This document shows positions 21,784 to 30,219 of a DNA stretch of 64,000 nt, in pieces. The position numbers and the translations under genes were made by a program. Numbering within the stretch: position 1 is the stretch's first letter; each line of letters begins with the position of its first letter. The stretch spans positions 2,480,001 to 2,544,000 of the forward strand of contig CP007152.1 in assembly GCA_000831005.1 (NCBI GenBank), given 5' to 3'. Origin of the DNA: Marinobacter salarius. Lineage in GTDB: Bacteria; Pseudomonadota; Gammaproteobacteria; Pseudomonadales; Oleiphilaceae. Below the pieces are notes generated by a model, which had not been told where the DNA came from, searched no databases, and saw only the letters and a list, made by a program, of their open reading frames with translations.

Positions 21784-22812
21784 TTGGAGTTATCAGCCCA
21801 TTTCGAAAAATATCTATCAAACAAGAGCTATCAAACAGACATGACGAGAAAGACATTAGGCTTAACCCGGAAACCCATTAAAGACGCCAAACCAGTGGCT
21901 GAGGAAGCCGAAGCTAAGGTTGAGGTTGAGGCTGATCCACAAAAACGTTTTTTAAACGGTGTGGCTATCAATCCAACGCCGGGGATTCGTTTGGAGTCAG
22001 GTTCAGAAAAACTCACGGTGCGTGCGATGGATTTGATCACGCCGATTGGAATGGGGCAGCGAGGTTTGATAGTTGCACCGCCGGGGTCTGGAAAATCGAC
22101 GATCTTAAAAGATATTTGCCAGGCGGTGGGGAAGGCGTATCCCGAGATTAAACTTTACGCGTTATTGATCGATGAGCGACCCGAAGAGGTCACTGATTTC
22201 AGGCGTAGCGTCCCGGCTGAGGTACACGCTTCTTCTTCGGATGAAAGCTATGCTCATCACGTTCGCGTTGCCGATGAGCTTCTTGATATCGCCCGCCAAC
22301 AAGCTGGTGAGGGTCACAACGTCATGATTGTGATTGATTCTCTCACGAGGCTTTCGCGTGTGCATAATGCGGAGCGAAAGAGCAGCGGCCGTACCATGTC
22401 TGGCGGGGTTGATGCGCGAGCGATGGAGATTCCGCGGAGGTTGTTTGGCGCTGCACGAAACATTGAGAATGGCGGGTCGCTGACCATTTTGGCAACCGTT
22501 CTGGTTGATACCGGCAGCCGTATGGACCAGGTTATATTTGAGGAATTTAAGGGCACGGGGAACATGGAGCTGGTTTTATCAAGAGACGTTGCGAATCAGC
22601 GAATCTTCCCCGCGCTGGACATTTCGAAAAGCAGTACACGCCGTGAAGAGCTGCTGTTAGATCCGAAATATTTAGACAAAATAAGAGCTTTGCGCCGGGC
22701 GCTCAGCGGTCTCAAACCGCTAGAGGGCACAAGAAGGCTGGTTGAGCTGCTTGAGAAGTACCCCACAAATGCTGAGCTTCTGAACAGCATCCCCGGAACG
22801 CACACCGATTGA
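21784..22812 (+). CDS. Rho-like ATPase lacking the RNA-binding N-terminal domain
   Basis: The C-terminal two thirds is unmistakably the RecA-like hexameric motor of transcription terminator Rho. Walker A is variant ([16 protein letters not shown]; Rho usually has APPKAGKT). It also has [64 protein letters not shown] and the arginine region [17 protein letters not shown]. Only about 85 residues precede the motor. They are charged and show no helical-bundle or cold-shock (OB) domain, so the primary RNA site is missing. The start is uncertain: TTG 21784, or ATG 21841 giving 323 residues. The frame is closed by TAA at 21760. Codon use is more A+T-rich than the neighbours, suggesting transfer. It cannot be the cell's only Rho. 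Confidence 0.85.
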   Translation: MELSAHFEKYLSNKSYQTDMTRKTLGLTRKPIKDAKPVAEEAEAKVEVEADPQKRFLNGVAINPTPGIRLESGSEKLTVRAMDLITPIGMGQRGLIVAPPGSGKSTILKDICQAVGKAYPEIKLYALLIDERPEEVTDFRRSVPAEVHASSSDESYAHHVRVADELLDIARQQAGEGHNVMIVIDSLTRLSRVHNAERKSSGRTMSGGVDARAMEIPRRLFGAARNIENGGSLTILATVLVDTGSRMDQVIFEEFKGTGNMELVLSRDVANQRIFPALDISKSSTRREELLLDPKYLDKIRALRRALSGLKPLEGTRRLVELLEKYPTNAELLNSIPGTHTD

Positions 22813-22925
22813 ATCTGCGATACGAGGTCAGGCCCGCGAGAAAGTCGCAAAAGTGATCTCGCTGGAATCCTCGCATGTCAGGTTGGCCATGATGGCCTTG
22901 CAGCTGGCCAGATCTTTTATTTCGG

Positions 22926-22964
22926 TTATTTGGGTAACCTGGGCCTCTTTTCTGGAGTCATTGA
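22926..22964 (-). pseudogene. Tail fragment of a tautomerase paralogue
   Basis: On the minus strand this short stretch reads SMTPEKRPRLPK then stop. It matches the C-terminus GMTPGKRTRLPD of the intact tautomerase at 25568-25999. The DNA around it (22922-22964) aligns with 25564-25606 with scattered differences. Nothing else of the gene remains. It is joined almost directly to the yfcE fragment that follows. Confidence 0.6.
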
Positions 22965-22971
22965 GGGGTTA

Positions 22972-23071
22972 GGAGGGCGTAAGCATGCAAATCGGAGTGA
23001 TCGCAGACACCCACAGCAAGATGCGTCCCGAAGCCCTGGAGGTTTTGGAAGGCTCGGATCTGATTCTTCAT
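22972..23071 (+). pseudogene. Duplicated 5' end of yfcE
   Basis: One hundred bases, beginning GGAGGGCGTAAGC and then the ATG at 22985, repeat 26135-26234 with a single mismatch. They encode the first 29 residues of YfcE (MQIGVIADTHSKM ... LILH). After codon 29 the sequence diverges and stops within about ten codons. The near identity says the duplication is recent. The rest of the gap 22813-23160 shows no gene that I can support. Confidence 0.85.
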
Positions 23072-23160
23072 CGTTCAACGCGCAATCAGGCTGGTTCGCC
23101 AGTTTGAGCAAAACCAGCCAGTCTCCACATAAGGCCATCGAGCGCTAAACGGAACACGAA

Positions 23161-23334
23161 TTAATGGCTAATGGACAGTTTCGGCAGCTTCACGTGGAAG
23201 AAGGACTTGATTTTGGCTTTGAGTGACACTGCCATCTGCGCGATATATTCGCTTCGTTCCTGCGATGCAAGCTTTGTGTAGTAATCAATGTCGATAGTGC
23301 CCTGTTCGTTCAGTTTCGGAGCCTGATAAGTCAT
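23161..23334 (-). CDS. Small hypothetical protein
   Basis: This would be a 57-residue soluble protein starting MTYQAPKLNEQGTIDIDYY and ending FFHVKLPKLSISH. It is divergent from the LysR gene, with 126 bases between the starts. I do not recognise a characterised family. The IDIDYYTKLASQERSEYIAQ stretch looks helical. An upstream extension in frame to 23469 is possible but overlaps the LysR start and lacks a ribosome site. Small genes paired with divergent LysR genes are often that regulator's target, which is an inference here. Confidence 0.5.
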   Translation of the reverse strand: MTYQAPKLNEQGTIDIDYYTKLASQERSEYIAQMAVSLKAKIKSFFHVKLPKLSISH

Positions 23335-23460
23335 GGTGGTGTGTCCTGGTTCGATAAGTGAGTATCTTCTACAGGACTTATGGTAATGAGTACGAGGCTC
23401 TTGAAAAAGCGATCCTTTCTCATCAGACTGATGAATTAATCTCATCAGTCGAGCGAAGTT

Positions 23461-24339
23461 ATGCGCCACCTGCCACCCCTGAATGCGCTTCGGGTATTTG
23501 AATCAGCGGCCAGACACCGCAGCTTTGTCGCAGCTGGCAAGGAACTTTTCGTGACGTCATCGGCGGTCAGTCATCAGGTGAAGACACTTGAAGAATATTT
23601 AGGGCTTTCACTGTTTGATCGAAGCAGGCGAGCGGTGACGTTAACCCCTGAAGGCGAGCAATATCTCTCATCGGTCAGGCATGCGTTCGATGAGATTGAA
23701 ATGGCCACCCAACGACTGACCGCGAACCAGGAATCCAACGTGGTCAAGATCAGTGTTGCCCCCAACTTCCTAACCCGCTGGCTGATGCCACGCATGGCTC
23801 GATTCCAGGCCCTATACCCGGATATTGAGCTGGAAATTAATGCGTCCATGGGGCTGCTGGATTTCGATCGCACCAGTACCGATATGGCGGTTTATTTCGG
23901 GAATGGTGAGTGGGACGATATTGAAGTGCATTTCCTGCGCAAAGTTATGCTGGTTCCGGTGTGTAGCCCGCGGCTACTGGACGGTGAGTTGCCGCTGGAG
24001 AAGCCTGAAGACTTGGCAAAACACACTCTGATTTATGTCAGCAAACGGAAGTGGGAGTGGGAGAACTGGCTGGAACAATCAGGCGTGGATTTTATATCCG
24101 CCCGGGGCAGCTTACAGATGTCCAGCGGGCAACTTGCCACGGCGGCGGCCCAAGAGGGCCTTGGAGTGGCGCTGGCTGATAGCACCCTGACGTCCCGTGA
24201 GATTAAATCGGGGAAGTTGGTGGTGCCTTTCGACATCCAATTGGATACGAATCGGGCCTTCTATCTGGTCTACCGCAAGCAACGTCCGCTGACCATCGGA
24301 ATGAAAGCCTTCAAGGAGTGGCTGATGAGCGAGATATAG
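23461..24339 (+). CDS. LysR-family transcriptional regulator (GcvA-like)
   Basis: This is a 292-residue protein with the winged-helix N-terminus typical of the GcvA/AmpR branch (MRHLPPLNALRVFESAARH, TSSAVSHQVKTLEEYLGLSLF, TPEGEQYLSSV). A periplasmic-binding-like effector domain follows (NFLTRWLMPRMARFQALYPDI). No structural gene for a pathway lies beside it, only the small divergent gene and rlmF. The effector is unknown. Confidence 0.92.
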   Translation: MRHLPPLNALRVFESAARHRSFVAAGKELFVTSSAVSHQVKTLEEYLGLSLFDRSRRAVTLTPEGEQYLSSVRHAFDEIEMATQRLTANQESNVVKISVAPNFLTRWLMPRMARFQALYPDIELEINASMGLLDFDRTSTDMAVYFGNGEWDDIEVHFLRKVMLVPVCSPRLLDGELPLEKPEDLAKHTLIYVSKRKWEWENWLEQSGVDFISARGSLQMSSGQLATAAAQEGLGVALADSTLTSREIKSGKLVVPFDIQLDTNRAFYLVYRKQRPLTIGMKAFKEWLMSEI

Positions 24340-24366
24340 GGAGCTCTCGGGCCTGATTCTGGGAGG

Positions 24367-24380
24367 AAAACCGGGGCAGA
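24367..24380. repeat. REP-like motif (AAAACCGGGGCAGA)
   Basis: This intergenic copy of the AAACCGGGRCAG motif is also found at 25345, 28477, 30402, 32567 and 53079. It lies between the convergent LysR and rlmF genes. Confidence 0.45.
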
Positions 24381-24402
24381 AACGGCTTAAACTCGGGGCG
24401 GC

Positions 24403-25335
24403 TCAGATGAACGTCCAGGCCAAGACCCGCGTAATCTTATTTCCCTGCTTCATCTCAATTTCCCTTATATCGACTGCACCAAGCTTACGAATCAACTTCT
24501 TTGCGGGCTTAACATTGTCGGCTTTTGAAACCAGGCTGGTAAACCAGCGACATTGAGTTGAATACGCCTGGCTTTCTCTTATCAGCTTTTTCAGAAACAG
24601 CTGCTCACCCCCCTTGCACCAAAGCTCTGCTCCCAGACCGCCAAAATTCAGAGTAGGGGATTCGGATTTTGTTTTTTGTTCACCGCGACTGCGAGCAAGG
24701 TTATTGAGTTTTAGCCGGCTACCTTTCATCGCGTCATCGAGAGATGCATGGAAAGGCGGGTTGCATACGCTGACGTCAAAGAACTCACCAGCTTGGATGA
24801 TCCCTTCGAACATGTGGTTTTTATCGTGCTGGGTGCGGAGCGTGAAGCGACCTTGGAGTGCGGGGTTGTTGGTGATGATTGTGGCTACGTTCGTAAGCGA
24901 CTCCGTATTGATGTCGCTACCGACACACTGCCAGCCGTAAATTTGGCAGGCCAGTAGCGGGTAGATGCCATTGGCTCCCGTCCCTATATCCAGCAGCTTG
25001 ATGGTGGGCTGATCAAGCCCGGGCAAGTCAGCGATGTAATGGATATAGTCGGCCCTGCCCGGGATTGGAGGGCAAAGTGCCCCGTCCGGAATGTCCCAAG
25101 CGACAATGTTGTAGTATCGGTTTAATAACGCGGCGTTGAGAGTTTTTACGGCCAATGGGTCTGCGAAATCGATGGAAAGGTTGCCATGAGGGTTCGTTTT
25201 CACATGGGGGGCTAGTGCCGGGTGGGTTTCTACGAGAGCTGGGAGGTCATAGCCCTGATTGTGCAGATTCCTCGGGTGTAGATCTTTGCGAGCAGGCTTT
25301 GTGGAAATCGGAACAGGATAATTTTTTTGGTTCAT
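24403..25335 (-). CDS. rlmF: 23S rRNA m6A1618 methyltransferase RlmF
   Basis: This 310-residue protein methylates N6 of A1618 of 23S rRNA. Family features are RKDLHPRNLHNQGYDLPAL at the N-terminus, NRYYNIVAWDIPDGALCPPIPGR (core VAWDIPDGALCPPIPGR), the SAM loop LLDIGTGANGIYPLLA and the catalytic NPPF motif in SVCNPPFHASL. The C-terminus ends ITRVLAWTF. It stands alone between REP-like motifs. Downstream of its start, the gap 25336-25567 has one such motif and nothing else that I recognise. Confidence 0.95.
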   Translation of the reverse strand: MNQKNYPVPISTKPARKDLHPRNLHNQGYDLPALVETHPALAPHVKTNPHGNLSIDFADPLAVKTLNAALLNRYYNIVAWDIPDGALCPPIPGRADYIHYIADLPGLDQPTIKLLDIGTGANGIYPLLACQIYGWQCVGSDINTESLTNVATIITNNPALQGRFTLRTQHDKNHMFEGIIQAGEFFDVSVCNPPFHASLDDAMKGSRLKLNNLARSRGEQKTKSESPTLNFGGLGAELWCKGGEQLFLKKLIRESQAYSTQCRWFTSLVSKADNVKPAKKLIRKLGAVDIREIEMKQGNKITRVLAWTFI

Positions 25336-25344
25336 AAGCAGGGG

Positions 25345-25368
25345 GAAACTGTGACAGACCTATTTTTC
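25345..25368. repeat. REP-like motif (GTGACAGACCTATTTTTC)
   Basis: This copy of the dispersed motif lies just upstream of rlmF. It shares ACAG-(A/G)-CCTATTTTTC with the 32567-32622 copy but has drifted in the CCGGG part. Confidence 0.4.
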
Positions 25369-25567
25369 GGGGCTTTCGCGTAGGTTCTCTGTGTAGATGA
25401 ATCGCGAGCAGGCGTATACGAAAGTCATCGGGTGACAAAGTTGCATGCTATCACTCAAACGGTTGTTACACATTTCTGCCAGTGAAACATGCACTCCATA
25501 AGAAGAGGTTACGGCAGTTCTGTACCTTGAAAATAGGTCGGATGAGCCTCTGACCGTCAGCGTTCGG

Positions 25568-25999
25568 TTAATCGGGTAACCTGGTTCGCTTTCCCGGAGT
25601 CATTCCCCGCTCCCACTCAGCTTCGTCTCCTGGCGCCGGAAGAAACCGGCCAAACTCGATCATCTGAGTGGCTGGAATGTCCTGCAGGTAGATCCACACG
25701 TCCTCAGCAGTTATGCCCGCAATTCGGGCTATCTCTTCAAGCATCTGGCTCATCAGGGCCTGCTTGACCTCGGTATTGCGGCCCTGCCGGATCAGGCCGT
25801 GCACATACACCTGGGGCGCGGTGTTCACGCTGCCACCGACAAAGTGATCGCCCTCATTGGTCGAAAAAAACAAAACCTGGGCAAAGAAACGGGGCGCGCC
25901 TGTTTGTGTGCTGTGGGCCGTTGTTATGGCCTCCGCGATCTGTGATTTCTGCTGCTGCGACAGAGAAAGATTCGCGACTGTGACGGTATAAGTGGGCAT
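25568..25999 (-). CDS. Tautomerase-superfamily protein
   Basis: The 143-residue protein begins MPTYTVTVANLSLSQQQKSQ. The Pro directly after Met would be the catalytic N-terminal proline of the 4-oxalocrotonate tautomerase / MIF superfamily after Met removal. The FFAQVLFFSTNEGDHFVGGS and VYVHGLIRQGR stretches fit the beta strands of the fungal-type Tautomerase_3 group. The substrate is unknown. A remnant of its 3' end is found at 22926-22964, and the slyD remnant lies just outside its 5' end. Confidence 0.8.
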   Translation of the reverse strand: MPTYTVTVANLSLSQQQKSQIAEAITTAHSTQTGAPRFFAQVLFFSTNEGDHFVGGSVNTAPQVYVHGLIRQGRNTEVKQALMSQMLEEIARIAGITAEDVWIYLQDIPATQMIEFGRFLPAPGDEAEWERGMTPGKRTRLPD

Positions 26000-26050
26000 G
26001 GGGGAATCCTACCGGGAGTGACATGTATTTACCTGTTCTGGCCGACATTG

Positions 26051-26129
26051 AGAATCAGGTGGTCTTGTTTCACTATAGCAATGCTTACCTGCATGGCCAT
26101 ACGCACGGGCCGGGTTGGCGTCATTCGGG
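26051..26129 (+). pseudogene. Decayed slyD remnant
   Basis: Three pieces of the intact slyD at 37783-38262 lie in order with the intervening parts deleted. Its start (AGAATCAGGTGGTC, then TTTCACTATAG) comes first, then a middle piece (TACCTGCATGGCCA), and then its histidine-rich end (GGGCCGGGTTGGCGTCA). It precedes the complete yfcE, as slyD does at 37783. No protein can be made. Confidence 0.75.
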
Positions 26130-26147
26130 AATCTGGAGGGCGTAAGC

Positions 26148-26603
26148 ATGCAAATCGGAGTGATCGCAGACACCCACAGCAAGATGCGTCCCGAAGCCCT
26201 GGAGGTTTTGGAAGGCTCAGATCTGATTCTTCATGCCGGTGACGTGGGTCGGGACGAGGTTCTGGAAGCGCTGGAGCAGATCGCCCCTTTGGTTGCGATC
26301 CGTGGCAATATCGACAAAGTAGGCCGGGCAGCGACCCTTCCGGATGTTCGGGATCTGGAATTCCTCGGCCACGCTTTTTACATGCTCCACGACGTCAAAA
26401 CCCTCCAAATCGATCCGCAGGGCCGTTACCGCGTGGTCATCGCTGGGCATTCCCACAAACCCCGTAATGAGTGGATTGGCGATGTGCTTTATTTCAATCC
26501 GGGTGGCGCCGGGCCCCGGCGTTTTACTCTGCCGATCACGGTGGGGCGGTTGCAGGTGAGTGAGGGTGGTGTGGTTGGTGAGATTGTTGAACTGCCGGTT
26601 TGA
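26148..26603 (+). CDS. yfcE: YfcE-type metallophosphodiesterase
   Basis: This 151-residue calcineurin-like phosphoesterase has the di-metal ligands Asp8 and His10 in IADTH, Asp32 in HAGDVG, Asn in RGNID, and His in the C-terminal GHSHKP plus YFNPGG. E. coli YfcE hydrolyses phosphodiesters in vitro; the cellular substrate is unsettled. The ATG at 26148 is chosen because residue 1 aligns with the family; GGAGGG lies 8 bases before it. It is the only full copy here; a 29-codon copy lies at 22985 and an internally deleted one at 38280. Confidence 0.93.
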   Translation: MQIGVIADTHSKMRPEALEVLEGSDLILHAGDVGRDEVLEALEQIAPLVAIRGNIDKVGRAATLPDVRDLEFLGHAFYMLHDVKTLQIDPQGRYRVVIAGHSHKPRNEWIGDVLYFNPGGAGPRRFTLPITVGRLQVSEGGVVGEIVELPV

Positions 26604-26760
26604 TGAGTTGGAAGAACCCGGCAGATCTGTTGGATCGCGCGGGTTGATTCCTTCCTGATTATTTTGGAAACTCCGCTAGGTATTGCAGCGGTAGGAGCCA
26701 GTGAAGGCGATCCTGCGCGAAGATGGACAAATCTCCCTCAAGGACAGAAGGAGCAAAGGA

Positions 26761-26997
26761 ATGAGCAAGAAAGTTGTTTTATTAGGTGACGTGGGTACTG
26801 ATCACTCCGGGTTCCCACCAACCCCGGTGATCGCGGGCTCCTCCGATGTGTTGATCAATGGCAAACCTGTTGCCCGCGTTGGTGATCCCCTCGCACCACA
26901 TTCCAAACCCAAGCATCCACCTCATCCACGAGCTATAGCAGCGCGGTGGCTGGTGGCCAGGTTGTGTATGGTGCATCCAACCCATTCTTCGAAGTAG
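26761..26997 (+). CDS. PAAR-domain protein, C-terminus altered
   Basis: The protein starts MSKKVVLLGDVGTDHSGFPP and continues with TPVIAGSSDVLINGKPVARV and GDPLAPHSKPKHPPHPRAIA, the first half of a PAAR repeat. PAAR proteins cap the spike of type VI secretion systems and can carry toxins. After residue 60 the expected second GS..V.ING.P repeat is missing, and the frame ends ARLCMVHPTHSSK. A base change of frame would instead give SYSSAVAGGQVVYGASNPFF, so a frameshift or truncation is likely. No type VI genes lie nearby. Confidence 0.6.
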   Translation: MSKKVVLLGDVGTDHSGFPPTPVIAGSSDVLINGKPVARVGDPLAPHSKPKHPPHPRAIAARWLVARLCMVHPTHSSK

Positions 26998-27097
26998 ACC
27001 CGCGGACGGTCGGGTCTCGCGCTTCTGCCCTTACTTCGGTCTGATCTTGTTGTTTCCACCCGGTCGGACGGCAGGGGTAAAGGCGGATTCCATTTTA

Positions 27098-27120
27098 AAG
27101 CTGATGGCACCGCCGGCAAA
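27098..27120. repeat. Fragment of DUF3010 gene
   Basis: Twenty-three bases are identical to 32182-32204 inside the DUF3010 gene, with looser similarity continuing some 12 bases to the left. The fragment lies right at the downstream edge of the 27133-28455 gene, in the same orientation as the source. It is a small duplication scar. Confidence 0.6.
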
Positions 27121-27132
27121 TTAAGCCCCAGA

Positions 27133-28455
27133 TCACAATCCCGTCGCTTTGATATTTGGCTCTGAAATCGCCGAAACGCCGATGCGCTCGGCCAGGTAAT
27201 CGCAAAAGTGTTGGGCGACGTCCTGACCGTCAAGGTCTTCGGCGATGGTGATCTTGTTTTGCTGGTTATCAACCGCAATAAGCTTGAAGTGTTCCACTTT
27301 GTCCACGCCCTGGCCCGTGCTACCCGTGCGCTTGATTGCCAAATGCCTAACCTGATTCATGGCCAGCTTGCGGCTGCGTACAGGCAGATAGAGCCAGCTT
27401 CTTAACGTACGAATTCTGTGGCGGTCGATACGAACGACCAGGCGGTTGAAGGGCAGGTACAAAGCCGCAGCACTTGCGGCGATGGCCACCAACACAAAGG
27501 GGATGGTGAACAGGCCCGCTAGCAAGCCAAAGCCCCCGCCCGAGAAAGCGGACATCAGCATCATTGAGCTGGCAAAACCGAAACCGCCGGCAAAAACCCA
27601 GGCGAATAAGGTGAGCACTTTATTGCGGAACATGGGGAAGCGCATTTTTATCTGATGGCCATAATCCTGGTAGTGCATGGCCCGGGAAAGGCCAGGCAGA
27701 TCCAACCGCCCCGACTGTATGGCTTCTTTAGCGGCCCGTGATTTTTCGTCGCGTAAGGCACGCACTTGCGCACTGATATCATGCCCTGCACTTTGAGAAC
27801 GGGCATCGCCTTTGAACGCCGGAATGTCGTACTGGCGCTCCAGATCCACGCCCTCGATATCCGCTTTTACGGACAGGCGCCAGAAATGGTATCTGCTGGA
27901 ACGTTCAGCATCTGCCTCTGGCAAGTCTTTCGGCAAGTCAAAGCTAAACGCAAGGCGTACACCGGGCCCTGCAGCTTCAACTCGCGGCGTTCCGCGCTCG
28001 GCCCAGAGGATTCTCTCTACGCGGGAGCGGTTTTTCCCGGAGCCGGAGACGTAGGTATAAATGCACTCCAGCGTCACGGTGACTTCTGCACCGGGAGTTA
28101 TCAGGTCCTGGGCCCGAAGCCGGGGCACAAGAATTGTGCCACCCATCTGACCACCAATGGCTGCCGGATAGGGGGTCATGACAAGCTCGACTGTGCCGTA
28201 GTGACGATATGCTCGGGTCATGGTTACCGCTTTCCACAATAGCCCGAGGCCCACTGCAGGAAAAAGCAATGCCATTAAAACCGTCCAGAGGCTTTGATCC
28301 CAGGCTTTGGGTAGGGTCCACAGTAGCGGCGTGCTTATGGTGTTCCACACAAGGGCTACTACCCATATAAGCAACAGGGTGCGTTTACGATCAGATCGGA
28401 TGTGGGGGCTTTCCCAACCCTTGCGGCTTTGCCAGTTGGAGTTTGTGGGTGCCAT
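27133..28455 (-). CDS. Membrane protein, DUF3592-like, unknown function
   Basis: This 440-residue protein has two membrane helices near the N-terminus (LLLIWVVALVWNTISTPLLW, LMALLFPAVGLGLLWKAV). A long soluble, beta-rich part (about residues 85-260, including YTYVSGSGKNRSRVERILWAE) follows. A second helix pair lies around 290-350, then a PH-like tail. The layout resembles DUF3592-containing proteins. It is flanked by a PAAR fragment and the Sel1 protein. No operon partner suggests a role. Confidence 0.65.
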   Translation of the reverse strand: MAPTNSNWQSRKGWESPHIRSDRKRTLLLIWVVALVWNTISTPLLWTLPKAWDQSLWTVLMALLFPAVGLGLLWKAVTMTRAYRHYGTVELVMTPYPAAIGGQMGGTILVPRLRAQDLITPGAEVTVTLECIYTYVSGSGKNRSRVERILWAERGTPRVEAAGPGVRLAFSFDLPKDLPEADAERSSRYHFWRLSVKADIEGVDLERQYDIPAFKGDARSQSAGHDISAQVRALRDEKSRAAKEAIQSGRLDLPGLSRAMHYQDYGHQIKMRFPMFRNKVLTLFAWVFAGGFGFASSMMLMSAFSGGGFGLLAGLFTIPFVLVAIAASAAALYLPFNRLVVRIDRHRIRTLRSWLYLPVRSRKLAMNQVRHLAIKRTGSTGQGVDKVEHFKLIAVDNQQNKITIAEDLDGQDVAQHFCDYLAERIGVSAISEPNIKATGL

Positions 28456-28476
28456 TGGTCCTTCTCGTTGCGGACA

Positions 28477-28492
28477 GAAAACCGGGACAGGT
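28477..28492. repeat. REP-like motif (GAAAACCGGGACAGGT)
   Basis: This copy of the dispersed AAACCGGGRCAG motif lies between two leftward genes, at the 3' edge of the Sel1 gene. Confidence 0.45.
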
Positions 28493-30219
28493 CATTGAGC
28501 TTTTTGGTTAGCCAAATGCACTTTCAGAAGATTACATCCTAAATTGGATCCATGTTCACAGGCACGCGTCAATAACTTTAACCCTTTCTTCAGGTTCTTG
28601 GTCACTCCTTGACCGGAGGCATGCATAGTTGCCAAAAAAGAACAGCCAAGCATAGAATTATTTGAGCACGACTTTTGAAAGTATTCTAAGGCTCGTTGGT
28701 AATCGATAGGTACGCCTCGGCCATGCAGATAAATTGCACCCAGCGCATCGCAGCCTATAGTCAGGTCCCTGTCACAGGCCATCTTATTGTAGTGAAGCAT
28801 TTTTTGGATATCACGCTCCACGCCTAAACCTTTGTAGTAAAGACCGCCTAGATTGTTACATCCCCAAACTGCCTCATCGTTGCACGACTTCTCGTAGAGA
28901 GATTTTGCTTTTCGAATATCTTTTTCAACACCTTTTCCCTCTTGGTAAAAATAGCCTAAATTATTGCAGCCCTGCAGGGCGCCCCTTTCACAGGCCAAAT
29001 GATATATATCCCTTGCGGCCGAATAACTCTGATCAACTCCCGCGCCGTTCTCGAACATGAAGCCAATGTTGACGCAGGCTTCAAGATCATCTGCTTTACA
29101 TGCGACATCATAAAACTTTATTGCTCGCACGTAGTCTGAATCAACACCAAATCCAGTCATATAAAGCCAGCCAGCCCATTTGCATCCATCAGGATGCCCG
29201 AACTCGCAGGCTTTCTGGTAGAGGTCAGCTGCTTTCTTTCCATCATCGTCTAGGTAATAGTCGCTTGCTGCGATAATGCAATTTTCTAATCCACCTCCAT
29301 CACAATTCTTTTCTAAGAAGAAAAGTGTTTGTTTCTCATTCGTGGAGAGCCGAGCCAGGTCATCGCAGGTGGCCTTTGGAAAAGTATCACATAGGTATCT
29401 GTCGAATAAGCTTGTGTTCGAGAGTTCTGAATCTTTAAAGAAAGGAAAAAGAATAGCGATGATCAGAAATATTGCAATGCCGCCTATTAGTGCGATTTGA
29501 TGGCCCGGATTATGCTCGATATCTAAGAGTTCGTTGAGTCGTGTTTTTGAAATTAAACGAACACACCATGATGAAAGGCAGTAAAGCCATGCCCAAATGG
29601 ATGTTAAAAAGGTGGAGTAGAAGAATATGGAAAATATACTGAAAACCGCCACCAATTCCACAAGCGATGGAGCTGGTTTTCCAAGAACAAAAAGATAGGC
29701 CTCAATGGCGAACCAGATAATGCCAGCAGTGATAAGTGCATCGAATGCCAGTAAAGCTAGCTGGTTCCATATGCTTGATATGGAGCTAAATTTATTAAGC
29801 AACCAACGCGTTTCAAATAATGATAAGTAATCAGAAATTACATTAAGTATAAGGGAATAAATGATAAGGTCCTTGGTGTCAAGATATACCCCAATTCGGC
29901 CTTTCTCTTGGAGGATGTCGCCCAGTAAAAAATACAATATAAATACTGTAATAAAAGATGCAACAGATGACCTTAGGAAACAAGCCCAGCTAAGATGTCT
30001 TCGGCCAAAAACAGCGTCGAATAATAGACAGAACTGCCTCAGCCAAGTGGATTCATAGCTTCCCCACAGCCAGAGTGACAAATGTTCCTTACTTTCTTTG
30101 GATAAATGTTTAGAACTAAACCAACTCACTGTTCCGTAAAAGCTGACAGCGATGCCCAGGGCGTAGGCCCAATAATTCGATATTTCAGAAAAATTAAATG
30201 TACTCAGATCAATGCTCAT
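28492..30219 (-). CDS. Membrane-anchored cysteine-rich Sel1-repeat protein
   Basis: The first 270 of 575 residues form a membrane part with about six helices (for example ALGIAVSFYGTVSWF, FITVFILYFLLGDIL, IALIGGIAIFLIIAILFPFF). The C-terminal 300 residues hold six to seven Sel1/TPR-like repeats of about 36 residues, each with GCNNLG...GxGV and a paired cysteine (C...GC). This is like the disulfide-knotted Helicobacter cysteine-rich proteins, so the repeats are probably periplasmic. Base composition is strikingly A+T-rich compared with both neighbours, a sign of horizontal acquisition. The function is unknown, perhaps protein-protein interaction. Confidence 0.85.
   Translation of the reverse strand: MSIDLSTFNFSEISNYWAYALGIAVSFYGTVSWFSSKHLSKESKEHLSLWLWGSYESTWLRQFCLLFDAVFGRRHLSWACFLRSSVASFITVFILYFLLGDILQEKGRIGVYLDTKDLIIYSLILNVISDYLSLFETRWLLNKFSSISSIWNQLALLAFDALITAGIIWFAIEAYLFVLGKPAPSLVELVAVFSIFSIFFYSTFLTSIWAWLYCLSSWCVRLISKTRLNELLDIEHNPGHQIALIGGIAIFLIIAILFPFFKDSELSNTSLFDRYLCDTFPKATCDDLARLSTNEKQTLFFLEKNCDGGGLENCIIAASDYYLDDDGKKAADLYQKACEFGHPDGCKWAGWLYMTGFGVDSDYVRAIKFYDVACKADDLEACVNIGFMFENGAGVDQSYSAARDIYHLACERGALQGCNNLGYFYQEGKGVEKDIRKAKSLYEKSCNDEAVWGCNNLGGLYYKGLGVERDIQKMLHYNKMACDRDLTIGCDALGAIYLHGRGVPIDYQRALEYFQKSCSNNSMLGCSFLATMHASGQGVTKNLKKGLKLLTRACEHGSNLGCNLLKVHLANQKAQ

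Noticed and set aside
23071..23160. Possible integron attC site after the yfcE fragment
   Set aside because: Some GTTCAAC and CGCTAAAC pieces occur, but no proper paired core sites or long imperfect palindrome, and no integrase gene is in the window.
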